Below are positions 1 through 5,595 of a stretch of DNA of 7,390 bases, piece by piece. The number at the start of each line of letters is the position of its first letter. The first letter of the stretch is position 1. Source of the stretch: Clostridiales bacterium (lineage in GTDB: Bacteria > Bacillota > Clostridia > Lachnospirales > Lachnospiraceae); contig DYCJ01000123.1 in NCBI GenBank assembly GCA_019418195.1, forward strand, positions 1 through 7,390, given 5' to 3'. Under the pieces are notes generated by a model, which saw nothing but the letters and a program-made list of their open reading frames with translations, searched no databases and had not been told where the DNA came from. Position numbers and translations under genes: made by a program.

Positions 1-28
1 TATTGTTCAGTTATCAAGGTTCCTGTCG
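1..28 (-). promoter_or_regulatory. rRNA operon leader end (probable 16S leader element)
   Basis: Read on the minus strand, bases 20 to 1 are ACCTTGATAACTGAACAATA. This closely resembles the CCTTGAAAACTGAA-type element found in Firmicutes upstream of 16S and 23S genes, which takes part in leader and spacer RNA processing. It is preceded by CGACAG (28 to 23) and by three strong tandem promoters. The simplest reading is that a leftward 16S-23S-5S operon starts just beyond base 1. The rRNA itself is not in the window, so the assignment rests on the leader motif and the promoter type. A tRNA or other stable RNA operon is the alternative. Confidence 0.65.
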
Positions 29-45
29 TTCTTTTCTTGCGACAG
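23..45 (-). other. Inverted repeat at 5' end of proximal leader transcript
   Basis: CTGTCG (45 to 40) and CGACAG (28 to 23) are perfect 6-bp complements separated by an 11-base A-rich loop on the minus strand. In RNA from the proximal promoter this would form a hairpin almost at the 5' terminus, just before the conserved leader element. It is not followed by a U-run, so it is not a terminator. A role in RNA stability, processing or antitermination is inference. Confidence 0.5.
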
Positions 46-52
46 CTTTGAT

Positions 53-81
53 ATTTTATCAAATCTGTTCCGCTTTGTCAA
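53..81 (-). promoter_or_regulatory. Strong promoter, proximal of three tandem rRNA-type promoters
   Basis: Minus-strand -35 is TTGACA (81 to 76), a perfect match. The -10 is TAAAAT (58 to 53) with a 17-bp spacer. Upstream, bases 82 to 105 on this strand are a run of A-rich tracts that fits an UP element. The predicted start is near base 46, directly before the CTGTCGC box (45 to 39). Consensus hexamers, optimal spacing and A-tracts together are typical of stable-RNA promoters. Confidence 0.75.
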
Positions 82-150
82 GAACTTTTTTATTTTTCTT
101 TTCTGTCTCATCTGCTTCCCTTTCGGTCCGCTTCAAGCGACAGCCTGTAT

Positions 151-179
151 AGGTTATCACATCAACAAGGCGTTGTCAA
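151..179 (-). promoter_or_regulatory. Middle tandem rRNA-type promoter
   Basis: Minus-strand -35 is TTGACA (179 to 174). At 17 bp spacing the -10 is TAACCT (156 to 151), a weaker hexamer than in the two flanking promoters. It has the same preceding bases (GATAA) and the same distance to the following CTGTCGC box (143 to 137) as the proximal promoter. An A6 tract lies just upstream of the -35. The alignment with its neighbours, more than the -10 itself, supports the call. A TATACA further down would need a 22-bp spacer and is less likely. Confidence 0.6.
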
Positions 180-273
180 CAGTTTTTTCATGCCCCCGGC
201 TGTTCCGCCTCCGCGTCTCCGGCTGACCTGATTTCCTGCGGCTTTTAAGGCCCCGTCATCAGCGACAGGTACT

Positions 274-302
274 ATCTTATCACTGCAGGATGGAATTGTC
301 AA
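274..302 (-). promoter_or_regulatory. Distal tandem rRNA-type promoter
   Basis: Minus-strand -35 is TTGACA (302 to 297) and -10 is TAAGAT (279 to 274), with a 17-bp spacer. A-tracts from about 303 to 328 on this strand fit an UP element. The CTGTCGC box (268 to 262) starts 5 bases after the -10. This is the first promoter the leader would use, about 120 bp upstream of the middle one and 220 bp upstream of the proximal one. Confidence 0.7.
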
Positions 303-409
303 TGTTTTTTCTGTTTTTTATTTATTTCAGACAATTCACGCAATTCAATATAGTCTGACATCATCAATTATTATACAATCTGCTTTCTGTAATCTATGTA
401 TCGTAAATA
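303..409. other. AT-rich intergenic stretch, no gene seen
   Basis: This stretch is AT-rich, with T-runs near 303 to 325 that act as the A-tracts upstream of the distal promoter on the minus strand. No ORF with a ribosome binding site, no RNA gene and no convincing terminator hairpin was found. Confidence 0.6.
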
Positions 410-523
410 TTATCCTGCAAATGAATAACTCATAATATAAAACGCCTCCTGGCCGGGCATCCACTTCTTCTCCATCTTTCCAAGGCTGCTATCGTATGCT
501 GCCGTTTTCCTTTCATCATTCAT
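410..523 (-). CDS. Possible 37-aa small protein
   Basis: A short minus-strand frame runs from ATG at 523 to TAA at 410 and gives 37 residues. It starts MNDERKTAAYDSSLGK and ends in a fairly hydrophobic tail. An AGGA five bases before the ATG is a modest ribosome binding site. The start overlaps the stop of another short minus-strand frame (TGA at 518 to 516), whose last residues are VVLFRQDGDE; such overlap is typical of coupled genes. The residue composition is plausibly protein-like. I do not recognise a family. It may be a small gene, or the tail of a decayed one, since the whole area to base 1197 looks eroded. Confidence 0.3.
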   Translation of the reverse strand: MNDERKTAAYDSSLGKMEKKWMPGQEAFYIMSYSFAG

Positions 524-648
524 CACCGTCCTGTCTGAACAGCACCACTTTTGTACTAAATATATCTTCTAACAACTCACCACACCTATCCAAAACTCCC
601 AGCCTGAGAAGAGTTTTACAGAACAAAAAACAAAGAACCAAAAACCTC

Positions 649-876
649 TCATGCACTCTCCTCACACGAAAAATACAGTTCATCTTCAAAAAAACAAACC
701 CGAACTCCCTTCTGCCTGTAATAATCTCTGATGCACTCCATAGCACGTGTTTTTAATTCATCCGTCAGACAGCACTCGCCCGGCGGCTCTATACAGGCAG
801 TATTTTCATCTTTATAAGTCACATGATAGCGGGTTCTTGTCTTTCTTAAATTCTGGATTCTGTCAGCTATTGTCAT
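649..876 (-). CDS. Small protein with XRE-like N-terminus, possibly a chimeric remnant
   Basis: This 75-aa ORF is read from ATG at 876. An AGGCGG (890 to 885) sits 8 bases upstream, which favours this start over the in-frame ATG at 966, which has no such site. The first 12 residues, MTIADRIQNLRK, are what many Clostridia XRE-family (helix-turn-helix) regulators start with. The expected continuation (helix-turn-helix with SxExLA and WExG motifs) is absent. Instead there is a cysteine-rich tail with CIEPPGECC at about 29 to 37 and VCFFEDELYFSC near the C-terminus, which I do not recognise. It may be a relic in which a regulator's start has been joined to other sequence, or a genuine small protein. 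A dyad site lies just upstream. Confidence 0.45.
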   Translation of the reverse strand: MTIADRIQNLRKTRTRYHVTYKDENTACIEPPGECCLTDELKTRAMECIRDYYRQKGVRVCFFEDELYFSCEESA

Positions 877-902
877 AGTTGATACCGCCTTTCTTGTAAT
901 GA

Positions 903-928
903 TGTACTGACAGTTTAACAAAAGTACA
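903..928. promoter_or_regulatory. Dyad symmetric, operator-like site
   Basis: TGTACT (903 to 908) and AGTACA (923 to 928) are perfect 6-bp inverted arms around a 14-base centre. The site ends 26 bases before the ATG of the 75-aa ORF with the XRE-like start. Position and symmetry suggest an operator, possibly left over from a former autoregulated gene. No good promoter hexamers could be placed beside it, so the call stays tentative. Confidence 0.3.
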
Positions 929-1026
929 CGTTGCACCTCCACCACTAACACCTTGAAAAATGTCAACCAACGGTTGCCATGGCATGAAGTCTTCTTTCTT
1001 CATATCTCCTGTCTACTGTTTTTAGC

Positions 1027-1197
1027 TTATTTATCTCTGTTTCCTCTGTTCCGTAAATATGCAATTACTGGAAATACAATAAGCATAATAAAACTACCCC
1101 CCCATAAAACCCATTTCCCGGCGAAATTGTTCGGTACTCCTTCATCGCTACAGTGAACGGCCAGACTTCCTTCAATGCAGACAATTCCGACCTTCAG
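1027..1197 (-). pseudogene. Start-less membrane-protein C-terminal fragment
   Basis: Right after the flavin reductase gene, a different minus-strand frame stays open for 56 codons to TAA at 1029 to 1027. It has no ATG, GTG or TTG start and no ribosome binding site. Its reading contains GVPNNFAGKWVLWGG, then a hydrophobic helix (FIMLIVFPVIAYL) and a basic tail RNRGNRDK, a normal-looking end for a membrane protein. The GVPNNFAGKW part faintly recalls the HFNxxGxxDxxxSKW segment of SdpI/DUF1648 immunity proteins, but the match is weak. A run of seven C (plus strand, 1097 to 1103) lies inside it, a place where frameshifts arise. I read it as the remains of a larger gene and am unsure of its family. 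Confidence 0.3.
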
Positions 1198-1841
1198 TCA
1201 AACATCTCGATTTCAACTGTCGCAATCGCGGACTGTGCCGGCTCTCCGGTCACCAGATCCTGTGGTGCAGGAACCAACATCATAAAACCGTCTTTTCCAT
1301 ATCTTTTCTCATATCCTCCGGCATAGTCTTCATCCACCGACGCATGCACAACTTCTCCGATGACCATTGCAGTAATTCCCGCACCGCTTAAGTCCTGAAC
1401 TGATTTCAGTCTGCACTCCATACTGATAAAAGCCTCTTCGATCACCGGCGCATGAATTGCATGTCCTTCTGAAAGAGTGAAATCCCCGATCTGAAATTCA
1501 TCCGCCTCATAGTCATTCTGATCGATCGTTCTGACAAGCCTGTCATAATAGCTGATCGGCAGGAAATTAATACAGAAACATTCATCTCTTTTAATATTCG
1601 CATACGTATGCGTATGCTGATACAGATTTCCCATCACGGCAAAAAATGCTGTCCTGTCCCCGTGAAAACAGCTCCATGCATGGAAGCATATATTCGGCTT
1701 TCCGTTTTCTTTCCATGTCGTTATGGCAAACAGCACGGACGGGATACCCGCTGTTGTCTCGAAATGATGGAACAGACTAAATTCTTCCGGATACAATGGT
1801 TTAAAATACCTTGGAAATTCTTTCCCGATCTCAATCTTCAT
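1194..1841 (-). CDS. Flavin reductase-like FMN-binding protein
   Basis: The 215-aa cytosolic protein fits the flavin reductase-like split-barrel family, which binds FMN and passes electrons from NAD(P)H to flavin or another acceptor. Recognisable parts are SVLFAITTWKENGKPNICFHAWSCF (about 35 to 59), the HTYANIKRDECFCINFLP stretch (78 to 95, typical of the flavin-binding core) and APVIEEAFISMECRL (131 to 145). Length is normal. Two ATGs are adjacent (1844 and 1841). GGAGG lies 3 bases before the first and 6 before the second, so the second is preferred. The gene lies 14 bases after the stop of the upstream acetyltransferase and is the last intact gene of the run. No terminator was seen after it. 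The true substrate cannot be read from the sequence. Confidence 0.85.
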   Translation of the reverse strand: MKIEIGKEFPRYFKPLYPEEFSLFHHFETTAGIPSVLFAITTWKENGKPNICFHAWSCFHGDRTAFFAVMGNLYQHTHTYANIKRDECFCINFLPISYYDRLVRTIDQNDYEADEFQIGDFTLSEGHAIHAPVIEEAFISMECRLKSVQDLSGAGITAMVIGEVVHASVDEDYAGGYEKRYGKDGFMMLVPAPQDLVTGEPAQSAIATVEIEMFD

Positions 1842-1855
1842 CATTTTCCTCCATT

Positions 1856-2422
1856 CTATAGAACGGATGTATATGGTCTTACGGCAGTCTGATTTTCACT
1901 ATGCTCGCCTATGATTTTTTCCATCCAGACCATATGATACCAGCGGCCGAACTTATAGCCGCACCTATGGAACTCGCCTACTTTTCTGTATCCCATATGC
2001 TGATGGAAAAGGACACTATTCTTCGTGAGATATTCGTCCTCTACTTCCGGATATCCGATACATGCATACAAGTTCAGGATTCCCATTTCTTTCAGCGCCG
2101 TTTCAAGCGCCTCGTATATTCTTCTGCCCAGTCCGCACTTTCTCGCATCATGCGTAATATACACTGTCATTTCTGCGGACCAGTCATACGCGGCACGCCC
2201 GACAAATGCTCCCGCATAAGCATATCCTTTGATTATTCCGTCTTTAACAATGCAGAGATACGGGTACTTGTTCAGCGTCTTTCGCATCCTGTCTTTGAAT
2301 TCTTCCAGAGACGGCACCTCATATTCAAATGAGATTGCTGTATTCTTTACATAATATGAATAGATGTCGAGAAGAGCCTGCGCATCCTCCACTGTTGCAT
2401 TTCTTACCACTATATTTTCCAT
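1856..2422 (-). CDS. GNAT N-acetyltransferase, phosphinothricin acetyltransferase-like
   Basis: A 188-aa member of the GNAT superfamily, which transfers acetyl from acetyl-CoA to an amine. The order of motifs follows the PAT/bar and YncA (MnaT) branch: YDWSAEMTVYI (79 to 89), the acetyl-CoA loop RKCGLGRRIYEAL (94 to 106), and KNSVLFHQHMGYRKVGEFHRCGYKFGRW (134 to 161), the region that ends PAT-type proteins. Such enzymes acetylate phosphinothricin, methionine sulfone or sulfoximine, or related amino acids; the natural substrate here is unknown. About 18 residues after WMEK (IGEHSENQ onward) extend beyond the usual end. GGAG stands 8 bases before the ATG. The gene lies 15 bases after the AlkD-like gene and 14 before the flavin reductase start, so co-transcription is likely. 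Confidence 0.88.
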   Translation of the reverse strand: MENIVVRNATVEDAQALLDIYSYYVKNTAISFEYEVPSLEEFKDRMRKTLNKYPYLCIVKDGIIKGYAYAGAFVGRAAYDWSAEMTVYITHDARKCGLGRRIYEALETALKEMGILNLYACIGYPEVEDEYLTKNSVLFHQHMGYRKVGEFHRCGYKFGRWYHMVWMEKIIGEHSENQTAVRPYTSVL

Positions 2423-2437
2423 GTTACTGTCTCCGGT

Positions 2438-3103
2438 TCATTTTTTTATATACTTACCTGCCTCCCGGATGCTCAGCTTATCCATCCGGTTTCTGTATCT
2501 TTCTATAAAATCCCTCACCCATTCCGGATCTGTCTTTGAGTAATCCCGCAGACTCCACCCGATTGCTTTGTTAATAAAGAATTCATCACTGCCAAAATTG
2601 TTGACAATAATCTTCTCAAGGAGAACTGTATTCGTCTTATCCTTTCTCAGCAGCTGATGGTCAATGGCAATTCTCCTCACCCAGAAATCTTCGTCTGTTG
2701 ACCACTCCAGCATCAGCGCGTCCACACGCTCATCTCTCAGACCAATCTTTCCGATTACCTGATCCAGAGAGTCTATCGTATCCCACCACTGTTTCCTGTC
2801 GATAAATTTTCTTATCGCCGGTATATCCTCAAAAGCAAGCAAAGAATTCAGGGCAGAAAGGTAGTCTGCTACGAGATACTGGAATTCTCTGTGCTCATCT
2901 TCATAACACTGATCGAGGAATCCCCAGTCTATTGTTTTATTTTTTCCCTCGCCTTTCAGAAAATCTCCGTACAGTTTCTTTCGTTTCGGAGTCGGTATCC
3001 CGTAGAAAATGAAGTGATTTTTCATGTATTTAGCCATCTTTACAGCATTTTCCTGATCCGCATTTTTTTCAAATCTTTTTCTGATTTCCGTATATTTATC
3101 CAT
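2438..3103 (-). CDS. DNA alkylation repair protein, AlkD-like
   Basis: A 221-aa all-helical protein of the AlkD family, HEAT-repeat DNA glycosylases that remove N3- and N7-alkylated purines without flipping the base. Hallmarks are RKQWWDTIDSL (103 to 113), DFWVRRIAIDHQL (139 to 151) and FFINKAIGWSLRDYSKTDP (175 to 193). By alignment from memory with Bacillus cereus AlkD, the active-site Trp and Asp correspond to W107 and D111, the DNA-contacting Arg to R143 or R144, and the second Trp to W183, so the enzyme looks intact. Length is slightly under the usual 225 to 240. AAGGAA lies 5 bases before the ATG. It is 15 bases downstream of the membrane-protein gene and 15 upstream of the acetyltransferase. 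Confidence 0.9.
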   Translation of the reverse strand: MDKYTEIRKRFEKNADQENAVKMAKYMKNHFIFYGIPTPKRKKLYGDFLKGEGKNKTIDWGFLDQCYEDEHREFQYLVADYLSALNSLLAFEDIPAIRKFIDRKQWWDTIDSLDQVIGKIGLRDERVDALMLEWSTDEDFWVRRIAIDHQLLRKDKTNTVLLEKIIVNNFGSDEFFINKAIGWSLRDYSKTDPEWVRDFIERYRNRMDKLSIREAGKYIKK

Positions 3104-3118
3104 ATGATTTCCTTCTAT

Positions 3119-3820
3119 CTATATCGGATAGTTTCGAAACGCTTTTGCAGTTTTATAGATATACACAATCTTCACCACACTTACAACCATCGTTCCGATA
3201 GTTGACCCCAGAACTATGATCATCCCGATCAGAGGTATCATGACGGCAAGTACTGTTCCTCCGATAATTCCCAAAAATGTACCCATATACCATTTCCACA
3301 GCCTGATCCATTTTTCCGAAAGTGCCGGGGACACATTGTTCAGGACATCTGTGTGCCCTTTATACTCATAGTATTCTCCGATCATACTTACTACAACAGA
3401 CATAATAACGACAGGAATCGCTAATCTCAAATCCGTATTGTCCGATACCGGTATCATTGCAACAGCGACCACCGCAGTAATAAAACAGCAGATTGCAGAA
3501 TTACGGTAGTATATGCTTTCTGATGCGATCTTCAGTAGAATCACACCATAGGCAGCGGTTGTCACAATATTCAGAATCTGTCCGGCAAACGCAAGTGAAG
3601 GCACCGCATTTGTCACATTTTCACTGGTAAATAAACTCGCAATATTTGCCGCAATAATAAGCCAGAACAATACACCAATCCATTTTGCGAGCAGCGGGAT
3701 ATTTACCGACGGCTTTTTCACAATTTGTTCCGGTTGATCAACGGGGAATTCCATTTCCCTGATGTTTTCCCCTGTTTCACCTGTGCGTTCTTCCATTTGA
3801 TCCTTACGTAGTTCGTCCAT
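3119..3820 (-). CDS. Multi-pass membrane protein of unknown function
   Basis: A 233-aa protein with a charged, acidic N-terminal segment (about 1 to 40, rich in Glu and Gln), then roughly six hydrophobic helices near 45-64, 76-97, 107-124, 132-148, 178-198 and 199-222, and a short basic end. The loop between helices 4 and 5 (GEYYEYKGHTDVLNNVSPALSEKW, about 148 to 171) is the largest and is polar. No enzyme, transporter or sensor motif was recognised and I cannot assign a family. Its ATG has AAAGGGG 8 bases upstream. It follows the 569-aa gene by 16 bases and precedes the AlkD-like gene by 15, so it is probably co-expressed. Confidence 0.75.
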   Translation of the reverse strand: MDELRKDQMEERTGETGENIREMEFPVDQPEQIVKKPSVNIPLLAKWIGVLFWLIIAANIASLFTSENVTNAVPSLAFAGQILNIVTTAAYGVILLKIASESIYYRNSAICCFITAVVAVAMIPVSDNTDLRLAIPVVIMSVVVSMIGEYYEYKGHTDVLNNVSPALSEKWIRLWKWYMGTFLGIIGGTVLAVMIPLIGMIIVLGSTIGTMVVSVVKIVYIYKTAKAFRNYPI

Positions 3821-3836
3821 AAATTTTACCCCTTTC

Positions 3837-5546
3837 CTAAAACTTCCTCATTTCCTTCATGAATTCTTCCACGCTATGCAGTCTTTTCACTCTTCTGAGC
3901 TTTATTCCGGCCTCTTTGCATATCTGCTCCAGAACAGCTTCGATGAGCACGTTCCTTACCCGTACTTCTTCAGGTGCACCCGCTTTCGCTATGAAGGAAA
4001 GCAACGTTTCCGCAAGAACAATCTTTTCATCCTCTTCAGGCCCTGACAGCTCTGCCGCAAGCATCAAGCCGGAGCGGGCCTCTGCAAGCAGGCAAAGATA
4101 TGGATTTGCGGGACGGTCATACTTTTCATCCTGAACTGATGAATTCAGAGACACGATATCTGCTTCGAGTACTACTGCGCATTTGTCCGCCGTTCTTATC
4201 TCTTCCAGGACTTCCTCATCTGTCAGATTAAGTACAGGGAAATTATGTCCTGTAAATGGCAGCGGATGTGCCTTGCAAGTCACGTTCTTTCCATCCGTAG
4301 TATAGTAATAAGTTTCTTCTTCATCAAATCTTACTTTCACCTGTTTATCACGGTAATAACTGATCGCCTCTTTTAAAAGAGTAAGATAATCTGTCATGCG
4401 GCGCACTTCGTCCTGATCCATATTGTAGGGGAAATACCCTTTTTTAAACGACAGGAAATACAGCCATTGATTCTTTCCGCGAAATTTATATCCCAGATCT
4501 TTGACAATACGGTACTGTTCTGCCGAGAGTTCCTCCCGGTTTCCCCAGTAACAGGTCAGGTTATTCTGGCATGACATCGCAAAATCAGAAGGAATATTCA
4601 TCTGCTCTGAAAATGCAAGCATCATAAAATCATTCAGTCCATCCAGACCTTCATAGATGGTAATCCCGTAACAATTGCCGTTTTTTCCAAGTATGCTGAC
4701 ATAGACCTCCTCTTCCCATCCGCCGTCCAGAGTGATCAGATCCATGTCAAAAAAAGTCTCCCACGGTTTCAGTTCCTTTACTGCCGTCGCTGCCTCATAC
4801 AACGCCCGCCAGTCTTCAATTCCTGCCTCTGTCCTCCCGCCGGCATCGGCCGCCTCTTCATCTTCCCCATTTTCATCGGACTGTATAACTTCCAAATATC
4901 CGTCACTTTTCATAAAGAATTTTTCATAAAGTTCAGCCGCACAGGACGTGTCCGGTTTCTTTACAAATCGAATCGGAAAAATTCGCTCAAGTTTACGGTT
5001 GATCCCGTCCATATCGTACAATGCCGGATCAAATTTTTCTGCCCCGCCACTTGTATTTTCCACCCATTCTGTAATATCCTCATACTCTTCATGAGCCGGA
5101 TCTTCCAGTGCTTCAAGAATATGGTAATATCCATAAAGTCCGCCGCAGTCCTCAAATGGACAGGCGCCTTTTGCTTTTACCACAACCGGATGCATATCTC
5201 CAAAGTTTGTCAGTACAGACTCGACGTCTACCCTGTGCTCCCAGTTATCACCAAAATCGTAAATATATGTAAACCATTTCGAGTGCTCAATATATGGATC
5301 AATCAGAGTCTCCGCTGCTTCTTCGACATTCATTCCCCAAAATCCCCAGTCATCATCTGTCATTTCATCGAACCTCACACCAATATCTCGAAAATCAAAA
5401 GAAAAAAGATGCGATCCGTTCCACCCCATAATCTCATTTAACAGCACTCCGAGCTGAGAAAATGTAATACCTGCCGGAACGATACATCTGCGCCAGATCG
5501 GCGGATGTGCATTTTTGATTGATACTTTTAACTGATACGCTTTCAT
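3837..5546 (-). CDS. pRiA4b ORF-3 (IS1096 passenger-like) protein with long C-terminal extension
   Basis: A 569-aa soluble, acidic protein. The N-terminal 190 residues are a clear pRiA4b ORF-3 domain (Pfam PRiA4_ORF3): AYQLKVSIKNAHPPIWRR (3 to 20), TYIYDFGDNWEHRVDVE (93 to 109) and GACPFEDCGGLYGYY (127 to 141). Its biochemical role is not established; databases often name such proteins after the IS1096 passenger gene tnpR, but no transposon ends or transposase are present. An acidic linker (about 215 to 243) leads to a second part (about 245 to 569) that resembles the uncharacterised C-terminal domains often fused to this one in Clostridia; I recall DUF7309/DUF6930-type names but cannot confirm them. 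AAAGGAGA lies 6 bases before the ATG. A 45-base gap separates it from the upstream gene, the largest in the cluster. Confidence 0.85.
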   Translation of the reverse strand: MKAYQLKVSIKNAHPPIWRRCIVPAGITFSQLGVLLNEIMGWNGSHLFSFDFRDIGVRFDEMTDDDWGFWGMNVEEAAETLIDPYIEHSKWFTYIYDFGDNWEHRVDVESVLTNFGDMHPVVVKAKGACPFEDCGGLYGYYHILEALEDPAHEEYEDITEWVENTSGGAEKFDPALYDMDGINRKLERIFPIRFVKKPDTSCAAELYEKFFMKSDGYLEVIQSDENGEDEEAADAGGRTEAGIEDWRALYEAATAVKELKPWETFFDMDLITLDGGWEEEVYVSILGKNGNCYGITIYEGLDGLNDFMMLAFSEQMNIPSDFAMSCQNNLTCYWGNREELSAEQYRIVKDLGYKFRGKNQWLYFLSFKKGYFPYNMDQDEVRRMTDYLTLLKEAISYYRDKQVKVRFDEEETYYYTTDGKNVTCKAHPLPFTGHNFPVLNLTDEEVLEEIRTADKCAVVLEADIVSLNSSVQDEKYDRPANPYLCLLAEARSGLMLAAELSGPEEDEKIVLAETLLSFIAKAGAPEEVRVRNVLIEAVLEQICKEAGIKLRRVKRLHSVEEFMKEMRKF

Positions 5547-5565
5547 AACTGTTCTCCTTTGAAGT

Positions 5566-5595
5566 ATTTTACCTGACGGGTTTCTCTTATCTTAA
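5566..5595 (-). promoter_or_regulatory. Possible internal promoter ahead of the 569-aa gene
   Basis: In the widest gap of the cluster the minus strand has TTAAGA (5595 to 5590; 4 of 6 to consensus) and TAAAAT (5571 to 5566; 5 of 6) with an 18-bp spacer. The -35 overlaps the stop codon of the upstream gene. It would place the start of transcription close to the ribosome binding site of the 569-aa gene. The match is modest in AT-rich DNA, so this is a weak call. Confidence 0.25.

Larger units (their letters stand above)
39..281 (-). repeat. Three copies of a promoter/start-site repeat (GATAA...CTGTCGC)
   Basis: A related unit of 20 to 22 bases occurs at 60 to 39, 158 to 137 and 281 to 262 on the minus strand. 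Each begins GATAA (the -10 region) and ends CTGTCGC, with a variable middle. The CTGTCGC begins 5 to 7 bases after the -10 in each copy, so it would sit at or beside the 5' end of each primary transcript. The stretches between copies are not obviously alike beyond the -35 and A-tracts. The unit may have arisen by promoter duplication or be kept by selection on the initially transcribed bases. Confidence 0.7.

Noticed and set aside
440..460. GC-rich stretch followed on the minus strand by TTTT, possible terminator
   Set aside because: No stem longer than about 3 bp can be drawn and the T-run is short; it lies within the 37-aa frame.
516..746. Minus-strand 76-aa frame
   Set aside because: Its first half overlaps the 75-aa ORF in another frame and its start lacks a ribosome binding site. 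Only its last 20 or so residues look protein-like, so it is at most a remnant.
496..756. Plus-strand 86-aa frame rich in Ser, Asn and Lys
   Set aside because: No ribosome binding site and low-complexity composition; antisense to the small minus-strand frames.
863..1003. Minus-strand 46-aa frame starting MKKEDFMPWQ after an AGGAGAT
   Set aside because: The ribosome binding site is only 2 bases from the ATG, the latter half looks non-coding, and it ends inside the start of the XRE-like ORF. Kept as a possible leader or relic but not called.
953..1156. Plus-strand 67-aa frame with a hydrophobic N-terminus
   Set aside because: No ribosome binding site, no plausible promoter, and it lies antisense to the fragment region; hydrophobicity follows from T-rich DNA.
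3859..4134. Plus-strand frames within the 569-aa gene and other antisense frames across the cluster
   Set aside because: They are shadows of minus-strand genes with clear family matches and good ribosome binding sites.
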